Shown: positions 27,419 through 35,975 of the stretch, piece by piece
Position numbering within the stretch: the first letter of the stretch is position 1
How the letters are laid out: every line of letters starts with the position of its first letter
From: Candidatus Kapaibacterium sp.
GTDB taxonomy: Bacteria; Bacteroidota; Ignavibacteria; Kapaibacteriales; WFXC01
Direction of reading: 5' to 3'
Assembly: GCA_015490805.1 (NCBI GenBank)
Contig: WFXC01000044.1
Span: forward strand, 62,001-126,000
Length of the DNA: 64,000 bases
The notes under the pieces: generated by a model
Databases searched by the model: none
Told to the model about the DNA's origin: nothing
Seen by the model: the letters and a program-made list of their open reading frames with translations, nothing else
Position numbers and translations under genes: made by a program

Positions 27419-28219
27419 TCACACCTGTGACAGGTACTGCGCTCCTTCTTCGTACCGTTCGATGAACTCCTGGACGACCGGATCGGAGGATTGCAGGAGC
27501 TCCAGCGGTGTGCCAGCAAACTGCACTTTACCATCGTGGAGGAGCACAACGGTATCGCCGACGTTGGTTACCGAGAAGAGATCGTGGGTAATGACAACGG
27601 AAGTGACGGAAAGCTGCTGCGCCAGATGCCGGATGAGTCGGTCAATTTGCTCCGAGGTAACCGGATCCAGCCCGGTGGTTGGTTCATCATAGAAAACATA
27701 CCGGGGATTGCCGACCAGCGCGCGGGCAATGCCAACGCGCTTGCGCATCCCTCCCGATAATTCTGCCGGTTTTTTGTCCTTCAATGCTGCATATTCCCGA
27801 AGAAAAACTTCTTCCCCCACCTCTTCCCGATTCGGGAGCAATCCGACTGCTTCCAGCACGCGCTGTGCTTCGCGCTCCAGATACTCTGGATCCCGCACTC
27901 CGTGTTGATACGGCGCTAAAACGACATTTTCCAGCACCGTCAAAGAATCAAACAAGGCTGCTCCCTGGAATACAAAGCCGATATCCTTCCGCAACTGATA
28001 CCGCTCTGCGGCACTGAGCTGCGCCAGCGGCTTCCCATCAATCCAGACCTCGCCCCGGTCTGGCGGCAGTAAACCAACAATGATTTTCATCAAAACGCTT
28101 TTACCGCAGCCAGATCGCCCAATGATGCACGTGGTGTGACGATCTGGAATTTCTAAGGAAATCCCCTGCAAAACTGCTTTGTCCCCAAACGATTTAAAAA
28201 TGTTCTTAGCAATGATCAT
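27419..28219 (-). CDS. ABC transporter ATP-binding protein, MlaF/Ttg2A-like
   Basis: 266 residues. Walker A GRSGCGKS (34-41), Q-loop VFQGAALFDSLTV, signature LSGGMRKRVGIARAL (from 154) and Walker B/D-loop YVFYDEPTTGLDP are all intact. The GAALFDSLTV after the Q-loop and the GGMRKRV signature are typical of the MlaF branch, which energises phospholipid transport between outer and inner membranes. An insertion of about 20 charged residues (NREEVGEEVFLREYAALKDK) precedes the signature. MlaE, MlaD and MlaB partners are not in the window. It follows the DUF4269 gene by 6 nt and is the last gene of the purK operon. Confidence 0.88.
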   Translation of the reverse strand: MIIAKNIFKSFGDKAVLQGISLEIPDRHTTCIIGRSGCGKSVLMKIIVGLLPPDRGEVWIDGKPLAQLSAAERYQLRKDIGFVFQGAALFDSLTVLENVVLAPYQHGVRDPEYLEREAQRVLEAVGLLPNREEVGEEVFLREYAALKDKKPAELSGGMRKRVGIARALVGNPRYVFYDEPTTGLDPVTSEQIDRLIRHLAQQLSVTSVVITHDLFSVTNVGDTVVLLHDGKVQFAGTPLELLQSSDPVVQEFIERYEEGAQYLSQV

Positions 28220-28225
28220 CAGCCG

Positions 28226-28822
28226 TCATCCAGCTCTTTGCCGGGCTGCAACGATTTCCAGAATCCGTTCCGCTGGCTGGAAAGAAAGGTCGTAGAGGAA
28301 AGAAAAAGGTTCGGCTTCAATACCCAGGGCGTGCACGAATGCAGCTTCCGTGTTGAGTCCCTGCTGCTTGAGTTTTCGGACCTCCAGTCGCAGCGCCGGA
28401 AATTGTTCCAGCAAAAATTGTTCGATCAACAAATGGCGAACAGCTCTTTGTTCCAGTGGCGGGATCGGTTGGGCAAAAACCTCTACCGGCAGCATTCCCC
28501 AGTACCACCGGGCAATAAGAGTTGGAATTCCCTCCCGTTCCTGATGCAGCATCCGAAACTGTGGATAGCCTGAGAAATGATGCAAGAGCACCTGCTCCAG
28601 CTCACCACTGAGCGGCAGGTAGCAGCTAATGTCCACGTCGCTACCGGCAATGTGGATGCCCAGCGGATATGTTCCCGTCACTATGGGTTCGAATGGTGCC
28701 AGTACGGAAAGCAATTGCATCCGCTCCAGCGCTTCGTACACCTGACGTTGTATCCAGTCTCCCTCCAGAAGCCGCTGCGGCTGCAACGCCTCTATCACCC
28801 ACCGCAAGGGATCTTTTACCAT
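28226..28822 (-). CDS. DUF4269 nucleotidyltransferase-like protein
   Basis: 198 residues. GTYPLGIHIAGSDVDISCYL (about residues 49-68) has the G-S-x-D-x-D core of a nucleotidyltransferase fold and matches the DUF4269 family, where the sequence GT.P.GI...GSD.DI is the hallmark. Downstream the family's ERQAVRHL-like region is seen as LEQRAVRHLLIEQFLL. No substrate or biochemical role is known to me for the family. The start ATG overlaps the purK stop by 7 nt (ATGGTAA), indicating translational coupling. The family is found in many bacteria as a lone small protein, so the purK linkage may only be operon packing. Confidence 0.8.
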   Translation of the reverse strand: MVKDPLRWVIEALQPQRLLEGDWIQRQVYEALERMQLLSVLAPFEPIVTGTYPLGIHIAGSDVDISCYLPLSGELEQVLLHHFSGYPQFRMLHQEREGIPTLIARWYWGMLPVEVFAQPIPPLEQRAVRHLLIEQFLLEQFPALRLEVRKLKQQGLNTEAAFVHALGIEAEPFSFLYDLSFQPAERILEIVAARQRAG

Positions 28823-29979
28823 TGCAACACCTTTGCTACCTGCTCAATCCGATCGATGACTTCTTGACGGGTTTCACCAACAGTTGTTACATGCCCCATT
28901 TTCCGCCGTGGACGCACCCGTTCCTTGCTATAAAAATGCACGGAAATTTTTTCCAGTTCCAGCAAAGCGGCTGGATTCTGAAGAAAAGGATCGCCTTCCC
29001 GGGTCCCCAAGATGTTGATCATCGCTGCTGCCGGCACGATCATTTCCGTTGCGCCCAGCGGCAGCCCGGTAATTGCCCGAATGTGATTTTCGAATTGACA
29101 GGTGAAACACGCTTCAATCGTAAAATGTCCGGAATTATGAACCCGCGGGGCTATCTCGTTGAACAGCACTGTTGTTTCATCGACTAAAAACAATTCAATT
29201 GCCATCGTTCCAACAACTCGCAAAGCGTCAGCTAACCGTGCCGCCCGTTGCTGCACCTGTTCCTCCACGCCAGCATCTACCACTGCTGGCGCGAAGACTC
29301 TGTGACAAATCCCATCCTGCTGAACAGTTTCCACCAGCGGATAAAAGCGGATGTGTCCCGCAGCATCGCGAGTATAGACCAGTGCCAGCTCTTTCTGAAA
29401 ATCCACGAAAGCTTCAACAAAAATGCCGGAGCGTTCCTCCCGCTGCTGCAATTCTCGCAAAGCACTTTTGATGTCCGACGGCTGATGCACTACCCGGTTC
29501 CCGTAACCATCGTACCCGAGGAATCGGGTTTTGAGTACTACTGGATAGCCATACTGCTCAGCAAATGCCCGAACGTCAGCTTCAGTTTCAACGGCACGGT
29601 ACGGGGCAACGGCAAAGCCTGCCTGCTGTGCAACACTTTTTTGGTTATACTTATCCTGCAATCGCTGGAGCGACACAGGCTCTGGATACACTGGCGTAAT
29701 AGAATGGAGCCAATGGAGGGTGCTGGATGGCACGAACTCACTTTCAATCGTGATCACATCGCAGCTATGGGCAAAATTCCGCAACACTTCCCACGACTGC
29801 CACGATCCAACAAATTCCCGATCGCAACTGCGCGATGCGGGCGAATCAGAAAAACGCTCAAAGATGTGAACTCGAAGCCCCAGTTTCTGCGCTGCCGCTG
29901 CCAGCATTTTTGCCAGTTGCCCACCACCCAGAATACCAACCGTCAAAAACACATTTTCTTCTTTCTTCGATTTCAGCAT
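28816..29979 (-). CDS. purK: N5-carboxyaminoimidazole ribonucleotide synthase (PurK)
   Basis: 387 residues, usual length for PurK (about 350-390). ATP-grasp enzyme of purine synthesis: converts aminoimidazole ribonucleotide, bicarbonate and ATP to N5-CAIR. The N-terminal fold opens with VGILGGGQLAKMLAAAA, then DREFVGSW, the ATP-grasp core VVLKTRFLGYDGYGNRVV and GIFVEAFVDFQKELALV, the metal-binding region FLVDETTVLFNEIAPRVHNSGH and the C-terminal GHVTTVGETRQEV. All are family hallmarks. PurE is not adjacent. It heads a three-gene minus operon purK-DUF4269-mlaF-like and has a candidate promoter with a perfect -7 box at 30016. Confidence 0.95.
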   Translation of the reverse strand: MLKSKKEENVFLTVGILGGGQLAKMLAAAAQKLGLRVHIFERFSDSPASRSCDREFVGSWQSWEVLRNFAHSCDVITIESEFVPSSTLHWLHSITPVYPEPVSLQRLQDKYNQKSVAQQAGFAVAPYRAVETEADVRAFAEQYGYPVVLKTRFLGYDGYGNRVVHQPSDIKSALRELQQREERSGIFVEAFVDFQKELALVYTRDAAGHIRFYPLVETVQQDGICHRVFAPAVVDAGVEEQVQQRAARLADALRVVGTMAIELFLVDETTVLFNEIAPRVHNSGHFTIEACFTCQFENHIRAITGLPLGATEMIVPAAAMINILGTREGDPFLQNPAALLELEKISVHFYSKERVRPRRKMGHVTTVGETRQEVIDRIEQVAKVLQW

Positions 29980-30015
29980 TTCCCAGCACGTTACCCTACG
30001 AAACTTTCCAATTTA

Positions 30016-30023
30016 CAAATATA
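30016..30023 (-). promoter_or_regulatory. -7 box candidate for the purK operon
   Basis: Minus-strand TATATTTG (30023-30016) matches TAnnTTTG exactly and lies about 37 nt before ATG 29979. No TTG occurs at the expected -33 spacing, so confidence is lower than for the other promoters. Confidence 0.35.
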
Positions 30024-30121
30024 CACGAAGAGCAGAACGCTCACCGCTTGCAACTATGCTTTTTTTACCGTATATTGGGGAGTGAAATGTTCGGGTATCA
30101 CCCTCTAAGGAAGCGGGCGCG

Positions 30122-30976
30122 TTACTGGGTTTGTCCAGCGGTCACTGCTTGCAAATTAAAGAGATCATCAACGCGCAATCGCCGCCCTCCAATGAACCGC
30201 TTGCGGTAATAGGGACTTTCCAACGAAGAGACGGTCACTCCGTAGCGAGAGCTGGCGTGGGCGAACAGTCCGTGTCCTAAATAGATCCCGACGTGCGAAA
30301 CATAGACAGAGCGGCGGGTGTGGAAGAAGACCAAATCCCCAAAGCGAAGATCATCGATATTCTCAATCGGTTGTCCCAACAAATACTGATACCGGGCAGT
30401 TCTGGGAAGCTGCACATCGGCTGCTTGTCGATAAACGTGTTGCACCAGAGCGGAGCAATCGATCCCGCGACGCGTGGTACCGCCGTACCGATAGGGAGTT
30501 CCAATCCATTCCAGAATCGAACGCAGAAGAGCTTTTTTCTCAACTCCGGCGTCAGTCACTTCTTCATCCTCAAATTGTGCAATGTATGCATCCCATTGTT
30601 CTCGAAAAGCGGTGATATCGTAATCAGCAGGATTCCAGGCAAGCGTATCGGTTTCTGGCAACATTGCTACTGCCTCTGTATCGGTCAGCACCTCGCCATC
30701 TTCGTTCACCATTTGCTGCAACTGCTGATCCGCTGGCGGCTTATACGGCAACCCTGCCAGCTTTGCCAGATCTTCATAAGCCTGCAAAAACATCATTGCC
30801 TGCTGCCTCCCTTTCCGCGTATCCGACCGTCGCCGATGCCGTCGCGGTTGATCCTTTTGCTTTTGTTTCTTCTGCTTTGACACCGCCTTGTGCTTGACCG
30901 GCGGCACGCTCCAGCCAGAAAGAGGAAAGAAAGCGATCAAGGAAAGCAGTAAAAACGCAGTACCTACAATCCGCAT
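30122..30976 (-). CDS. Secreted NlpC/P60-family peptidoglycan hydrolase
   Basis: 284 residues from ATG 30976, which has GAGGG upstream and begins a signal peptide (MRIVGTAFLLLSLIAFFPLS); longer readings start upstream in the previous gene's 3' end. A Lys/Arg-rich linker (KQKKQKQKDQPRRHRR) follows. The C-terminal 120 residues are an NlpC/P60 domain: WIGTPYRYGG, catalytic Cys174 in GIDCSALV, His228 in SHVGIYLG and a polar third position in LFAHASSR. These enzymes cleave peptide stems of peptidoglycan. It follows the peptide-binding lipoprotein gene by 13 nt on the same strand, so the two are likely cotranscribed. Confidence 0.9.
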   Translation of the reverse strand: MRIVGTAFLLLSLIAFFPLSGWSVPPVKHKAVSKQKKQKQKDQPRRHRRRSDTRKGRQQAMMFLQAYEDLAKLAGLPYKPPADQQLQQMVNEDGEVLTDTEAVAMLPETDTLAWNPADYDITAFREQWDAYIAQFEDEEVTDAGVEKKALLRSILEWIGTPYRYGGTTRRGIDCSALVQHVYRQAADVQLPRTARYQYLLGQPIENIDDLRFGDLVFFHTRRSVYVSHVGIYLGHGLFAHASSRYGVTVSSLESPYYRKRFIGGRRLRVDDLFNLQAVTAGQTQ

Positions 30977-30989
30977 CCCATGCCCTCTT

Positions 30990-32696
30990 TTATTGCCCCT
31001 GCTGTTTCCACACATACTTCAGCAGCAATCGATCGCTGCCATCAACAAAAAAGCCGCGCACCCACGGCTGTGTCAGCCGCTGGATCACGTTATAGTACAA
31101 AAACACCCACGGCGCTTCCGCTAAGACGATTTTCTCTATCTGATGGTATATCTGGAACCGCTGCCGGGGAGATAACAATGGCGAGAGCGCCCGCTCGTAC
31201 AGCGAATCGACCACCGGATGAGCAAAATGAGTGGTATTTGGTCCGTACGGGGCAAAGAATGGAGAATAGAAAAGCGCTAAGAAATTTTCCGGATCTGGGT
31301 AGTCGGCGATCCAGCTGGTTCGCCAGAAGGCTAACTTACCGGTTCGCACCATCTCCAGATGCTGTGGAAAATCCACCTGTCGGAGTTTGACCCGGATGCC
31401 AAATTTTCGCCACTGTTCCTGCACCGCTTCTGCCACTGCCATCGTCCGCTCACTCTGTCCCAGTTGCAGGGTAAATTCCGGCAATCCTTTGCCATCCGGG
31501 AACCCGGCTTCAGCCAACAACTGCCGCACTCGTTGCGGATCGTACCGATATCCCTGCACCGTCGAATCAAAGCCGGGAAAACCCGGTGGTAGAATGCCGA
31601 AATGTGCCGGTATGCCTTTGCCCCGCAGTACATAGCGAACCAGCGCTTCGCGATCCACAGCGTAGTTCAAAGCCTGCCGCAAGGCGCGAGAACGAGCAAA
31701 GGGAAGACGCCGGGCGACAGCAAACGTCGTATCCAGCAAAAAACCGTAGTACTCAATCGAATATGCCGGCGCCTGATACAATTGCCAGTGCCGATATTCC
31801 GCCCGAAGATGCCCATTTTCATCAAACAACTGTGGCTGAAATGCCGGATCAATCGCACTCAGAAAATCCAATTTTCCCTGCTGGAACAGCAGAAACTCCG
31901 ATTTGGTGTCTTTCAGAAAAGTGACCACGATGGAATCCAGATAGGGCAGCCGACGTCCCTGCCTATCCCGCTCAAAATACCGGTCGTTCCGATAGAGCAC
32001 CAGTTCCACATCTTCACGCCATCTTCCGAAACGAAACGGTCCCGTTCCCACCGGATGCTGAAAAAAACGTTCGCCATAGAATTCCACCGCTTCCCGTGGC
32101 ACAATGAAGCAATAGGGCATAGTCAGCAACGCCAGAAACGGAGCAAACGGCTTCACCAGTTGAATCTCAACGGTAGAATCATTGAGCACTCGAATACCTG
32201 AGATTCCTTTCGGTGTTTCTTTCCCTGCCGCCGTTGCTTCGAAAAACGCTGCAGCGCCAGCGATCTTATCCCGCAGCACCCACACTCCCGTTGACTTTGT
32301 TCGGGCATTGCAAATACGTTCAAAGGAAAACTTCACATCTGACGCCACAACCCGCCGAGTTCGCCGGTCCCCAAAGCAGGAATCTTCGTGAAACCAGACA
32401 TCATCTCGAAGTACAAAAGTCCATCGCGTTCCTGTTGAATCCACTGTCCACCGGCGAGCAAGGGAAGGCACAATGGCACCAGTGGTATCCAGTTCCACCA
32501 ATCCGTTGAAAAGCTGTGTCCCCACCCAGATCGCTGCTCGATACCCCATCCGAGCTGGATCCAGGGTATTTAACCCATCCGGTTCGTTGTAAAAAAATCC
32601 CCCTTCCCGAATTGCATCCGGCACTTCCGATTGGCACGCTCCCAGTGCCAGCGCAAGCAGAAACACTCCTATTTTTACCAACCGCACTTTTTGCAT
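30990..32696 (-). CDS. Peptide/nickel ABC transporter substrate-binding lipoprotein (family 5)
   Basis: 568 residues from ATG 32696, selected because a lipoprotein signal (VKIGVFLLALALGAC) starts there; upstream in-frame starts lack an SD. The mature part opens with GLNTLDPARMGYRAAIWVGT and LFNGLVELD, the usual opening of family 5 binding proteins, and contains TVEIQLVKPFAPFLALLTMP and HPVGTGPFRFGRW. These proteins bind oligopeptides or similar ligands outside the inner membrane for DppB/DppC-type permeases. Genes for such permeases lie 9 kb away at 41314-43317, not adjacent. It is cotranscribed with the NlpC gene, which hints at use of cell-wall peptides. Confidence 0.88.
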   Translation of the reverse strand: MQKVRLVKIGVFLLALALGACQSEVPDAIREGGFFYNEPDGLNTLDPARMGYRAAIWVGTQLFNGLVELDTTGAIVPSLARRWTVDSTGTRWTFVLRDDVWFHEDSCFGDRRTRRVVASDVKFSFERICNARTKSTGVWVLRDKIAGAAAFFEATAAGKETPKGISGIRVLNDSTVEIQLVKPFAPFLALLTMPYCFIVPREAVEFYGERFFQHPVGTGPFRFGRWREDVELVLYRNDRYFERDRQGRRLPYLDSIVVTFLKDTKSEFLLFQQGKLDFLSAIDPAFQPQLFDENGHLRAEYRHWQLYQAPAYSIEYYGFLLDTTFAVARRLPFARSRALRQALNYAVDREALVRYVLRGKGIPAHFGILPPGFPGFDSTVQGYRYDPQRVRQLLAEAGFPDGKGLPEFTLQLGQSERTMAVAEAVQEQWRKFGIRVKLRQVDFPQHLEMVRTGKLAFWRTSWIADYPDPENFLALFYSPFFAPYGPNTTHFAHPVVDSLYERALSPLLSPRQRFQIYHQIEKIVLAEAPWVFLYYNVIQRLTQPWVRGFFVDGSDRLLLKYVWKQQGQ

Positions 32697-32870
32697 TGTG
32701 CCGGGTCTGACATCCCGCATCGTCTTTGTCTGCGGCTGCGGATCGTCCACCATTTTGCCGTTATTCTCCCACTGTTTGCCGTAAGCCGATCGCCAGTCGC
32801 TTCAGAATTTGCAAATTTGCAGTTTGTAGGGCAATTAGGGCATAACAAAGCGGTGAAAAAGCTGTCATCA

Positions 32871-34082
32871 ATGGTGCTGGACTATGCAGTGGTAACGCTC
32901 AAGCCACACTTTGAGCGTTTCATCCGAAAAGGACAACTGTGGGCATACGACAATGAAGTCGAAGCAGTCGAAGGAGATCCACAGCCCGGTGATATTGTGC
33001 GGGTCCGGAATTATGCCGGTAAAGACCTGGGACTTGCTTTCTACAATCCCCACAGCAAAATCCGCATCCGGCTTTTGCTCACCCACACCGCTCCCATCAC
33101 TGCTGATTTTTTCGCCGACCGTATCCGCAATGCCTATCTGCTGCGGCAGCAGTTGATCGATTTCCAGCAGAACACGATGTATCGATTGGTTTTCAGCGAA
33201 TCCGATTTCCTCCCGGGACTGGTTGTCGATATTTTCGACCGCTACGCAGCGATCCAGATGTTAGCTTACGGTCTGGAGCGGTTATCTGCCGAAATTCAAG
33301 AAGCATTGCTGCAGGTTCTGCCAGATTTGCGGGGAATCTATGCAAAAAATGATTCAGTTCTGCGGCAGAAAGAAGGACTTCCCCTGTACGAAGAAACGCT
33401 CTGGGGCAGCATTCCCGAAGAAATCGTATGTCTGGAAAACAATCTCCGATTTTGCATCAATATCGCATCCGGTCAAAAAACGGGATTTTTTCTGGATCAG
33501 AAAACCAATCGGCTGTGGATACAGAAATTCGCACGGGACCGTGCGGTTCTGGATTGCTTTAGCAATCAAGGGGGATTTGCTCTCAATGCGGCGGCAGCCG
33601 GTGCCCGGAGTATCACAGCGGTTGACAGCTCTGCTCCGGCGTTAGCTATTGCGCAGCGCAATTTCGAACTCAACGGATTTTCAAAGCAGGCAGTCGAATT
33701 TGTTTGCGATGATGTTTTTGATTTCCTTCTGGAAGCGAAACGATCAGGGCGCCACTGGGATTTGATCATCTTAGATCCGCCAGCTTTTACCAAAAGCAAG
33801 GAACAAATTCCTGCCGCTATCCGCGGCTATGCTCGCCTGCACCGCCTGGCTTTTCGGGTGCTGGCTCCGGATGGCATTCTTGCGACCAGCAGTTGCTCAT
33901 ACCACATTGACGAAGAGCGCTTTCTCCGCATCGTCCAGGAAGAAGCGCTTCGGGCAGGTCGTTTTTTGCAACTTCTTTACCGGGGACAGCAATCACCTGA
34001 TCATCCCATCTTGCCAGCAATGCCCCAGACAAAATATCTGAAATTTTTCCTCTTCCGCTGCCTCCAGTCTCCCGCTGAATGA
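32871..34082 (+). CDS. rlmI: RlmI-type class I SAM-dependent rRNA methyltransferase
   Basis: 403 residues from ATG 32871; the open frame extends upstream to 32631 but only from here does the sequence match a PUA domain (VTLKPHFERFIRKGQLWAYD, GDIVRVRNYAGKDLGLAFYN). The catalytic domain follows with the SAM motif VLDCFSNQGGFALNAAAAGA and LDPPAFTKSKEQ as motif IV, and a C-terminal SSCSYHID. The match to RlmI, which makes m5C1962 in 23S rRNA, is good, though other members of this family exist. It is transcribed divergently from the peptide-binding lipoprotein gene, with 174 bp between the two starts. Confidence 0.85.
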   Translation: MVLDYAVVTLKPHFERFIRKGQLWAYDNEVEAVEGDPQPGDIVRVRNYAGKDLGLAFYNPHSKIRIRLLLTHTAPITADFFADRIRNAYLLRQQLIDFQQNTMYRLVFSESDFLPGLVVDIFDRYAAIQMLAYGLERLSAEIQEALLQVLPDLRGIYAKNDSVLRQKEGLPLYEETLWGSIPEEIVCLENNLRFCINIASGQKTGFFLDQKTNRLWIQKFARDRAVLDCFSNQGGFALNAAAAGARSITAVDSSAPALAIAQRNFELNGFSKQAVEFVCDDVFDFLLEAKRSGRHWDLIILDPPAFTKSKEQIPAAIRGYARLHRLAFRVLAPDGILATSSCSYHIDEERFLRIVQEEALRAGRFLQLLYRGQQSPDHPILPAMPQTKYLKFFLFRCLQSPAE

Positions 34083-34337
34083 GCTGCTCTCTTCGGGCAA
34101 CGTTGGATTGTCAGTTTTGAGCGGCATCTCCCAGCGCTATCTCTCAGGACATCGTGATCGCTTCCTCCCGCTTGTTTCTGCCTGTCTCAGCACCACTGCT
34201 GCATCTATTTGCGGAAAAACGAGCCAACAGTATGCTGATGAAGAAAGCAATTATCACGGCTGCAATCTATCGACTTTCGAACGGGAGTTCTTTGTTTTGT
34301 ACCTGCTTTGCGCAATGCAGAACTCTCTATCAACAAA

Positions 34338-34360
34338 AAACCCGCCACAAGGGCGGGTTT
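34338..34360 (-). terminator. Rho-independent terminator for the DUF1573 gene
   Basis: AAACCCGCC (34338-34346), loop ACAAG, GGCGGGTTT (34352-34360) form a perfect 9-bp stem. On the minus transcript the stem is followed directly by a run of T (from 34340 down to 34335), and it lies about 37 bp after the stop at 34398. It ends the minus-strand gene set 39569-34398. The rest of the 315-bp gap after the rlmI stop shows no gene. Confidence 0.85.
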
Positions 34361-34397
34361 CACAGTTGAAGCTTCGATGGAAATTTTGCTGCAACAG

Positions 34398-35123
34398 TTA
34401 TTTCTTGTTGCTGGGTTTTTCAAAGACCTTTGACTGGTCTGGCTTTTTCACATTGCCATACGCCATCACCTGAAAGCTGGAAAAATCCGGATGAGAGGTT
34501 TTGAATGTTACCACTCCTGTAAATGGTCCCGGCTTCGTTGGGGTCACTTTCACCAGCAAGACCGCTGAGGATCCAGCCTTTAGCGTCGTTGGATCTTTTA
34601 CATTGAGCTGCAAACCGTTGCTGGCTTTAAAGTCAGACAGCGTAATATCCTCTTTAGTGTTGTTCTTCACCTTGACCTGGGCTTGCGCTTCTTTTCCCAC
34701 CTCCATACTTCCGAAAGCAAAATATCGCGGAGAAATCGTCACAGGATCCCGCACCACTGCCTTCAAATAGATCACCTTGCGCGGCTGCTTCGGATCATTG
34801 CTGCTGATCGTCACCGTCTTGGTCACACTCCCAGAGCGTCCCTTGACATTCAGCGATACGTCAATCGTTGCCGTATCTCCCGGTTTAAGCAAGTCTTTGT
34901 CCAACAATGTTGCTGTACAACCACAGGCAGCGCGCACCTTTGATATTTTCAACTCTTCATCACCGACATTTACGATCTTCACCTTCGCCTTCAACGGCGA
35001 TTGTTTCGAGCTCACCGTTCCCCAATTCACAACAGGTCCATCGACAATTTGTAGCTTCGGTTGCGCCCACGCAGCGCTAACCAGTACGAGAGCGACTGCC
35101 AGGCTCAAGAAACTCCGCCGCAT
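34398..35123 (-). CDS. Secreted DUF1573 protein
   Basis: 241 residues from ATG 35123, preceded by GGAGGGAG and starting a signal peptide (MRRSFLSLAVALVLVSAAWA). DUF1573 domain with the hallmark VRAACGCTATLLDKDLLKPG (about residues 55-74), followed by a second similar beta-sandwich (ITLSDFKASNGLQLNV). DUF1573 proteins are common in Bacteroidota and relate to the Hydin-type Ig repeats found in the large proteins of this window. Last gene before a strong terminator; the outer-membrane protein gene at 35200 is 76 bp upstream on the same strand. Function unknown; perhaps an Ig-like periplasmic or surface protein. Confidence 0.85.
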   Translation of the reverse strand: MRRSFLSLAVALVLVSAAWAQPKLQIVDGPVVNWGTVSSKQSPLKAKVKIVNVGDEELKISKVRAACGCTATLLDKDLLKPGDTATIDVSLNVKGRSGSVTKTVTISSNDPKQPRKVIYLKAVVRDPVTISPRYFAFGSMEVGKEAQAQVKVKNNTKEDITLSDFKASNGLQLNVKDPTTLKAGSSAVLLVKVTPTKPGPFTGVVTFKTSHPDFSSFQVMAYGNVKKPDQSKVFEKPSNKK

Positions 35124-35199
35124 TGGAACACTCCCTCCAGTTTTTGTGACTACACTTTGCACAGAGAAACGTTGACGATCATTCCTTTATCCCATTGCG

Positions 35200-35970
35200 T
35201 CATAATCCAACATAGAGAGCTACCGCTACACTGACCCCCACAGCCCGCCACGCACTTTGCTGTTCGAGTGGGAACAGCGGAGCAACAAGCCGGACAACGG
35301 GACTGGTATAAACACCATAGGCAAGCGGAATATCAGCACCAATACCAACGGCTGCACCAATGTTCAAAGTGGCAAGCTGGGCAACAGGTGTTGCGACAAT
35401 CGTCCGTTCAAATGAACCATCAGCAAAGCGGCGCTCCGGAGGACTGATAATGCGCTCCGTTTGTGTGGCTTCATACGACAGCAACACACTGGTCATTACC
35501 TCTGCCGTGACAAAAGCGTAGGGCATCAACAATCGCTGTTTTACCCGCGCTCCTATTTGTAACTGCTGGACTATCGGTGTAAATTCATACTCTGTAATCA
35601 ACGGCGGCAATGTATTCCCAAAAGAATCCTTTTGCGGGATTGGATCTGTGCGGTGCGTGAATTGTATTTGGCGACGGATCCATCGGAGTATACCGCCAAT
35701 AGTACGATCAGGACGAATCCAGTATTCTGCGGCTGCTCCCACACTCCATCCCTGTCCATACGCCGACCGATAGACACCGCACAACGTCCATCCTTCCATA
35801 TTCCGAAGCTCCCCCCAATGATATTCAAATGCCGCTCCCCCTTCTACTCCTATGTACAGCCGGGGATGTTCAAAAGGCAGGCGCACAGAAGGCGTCCATT
35901 GAAATCCCTGCGCACGAACGATGCTCACAGCAGCCAGCAGCAAAAGGATCTTCCCAACAATGTGCATCAT
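35200..35970 (-). CDS. Putative outer-membrane beta-barrel protein
   Basis: 256 residues from ATG 35970 with GGAGAAGG 12 nt upstream; ATG 35967 is possible. Signal peptide MMHIVGKILLLLAAVSIVRA. The rest consists of alternating hydrophobic and polar strands ending with an aromatic- and Leu-rich strand (AVGVSVAVALYVGL), the usual pattern of small outer-membrane barrels. The family is not recognised. The start lies 5 nt after the stop of the large Hydin-type gene, so the two are coupled in one transcript, suggesting the barrel may anchor or help export the surface protein. Confidence 0.7.
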   Translation of the reverse strand: MMHIVGKILLLLAAVSIVRAQGFQWTPSVRLPFEHPRLYIGVEGGAAFEYHWGELRNMEGWTLCGVYRSAYGQGWSVGAAAEYWIRPDRTIGGILRWIRRQIQFTHRTDPIPQKDSFGNTLPPLITEYEFTPIVQQLQIGARVKQRLLMPYAFVTAEVMTSVLLSYEATQTERIISPPERRFADGSFERTIVATPVAQLATLNIGAAVGIGADIPLAYGVYTSPVVRLVAPLFPLEQQSAWRAVGVSVAVALYVGL

Positions 35971-35975
35971 CCCTT

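Noticed and set aside
26719-27465. ORFs on both strands translating to PTEVGAP-like peptides within island R4
   Set aside because: They are frame readings of the hairpin modules, and the same peptides recur at all repeat islands without an SD or recognised domain.
32631-32870. N-terminal extension of the RlmI-type protein
   Set aside because: It has no similarity to the family and overlaps the divergent promoter region; ATG 32871 begins the PUA domain.
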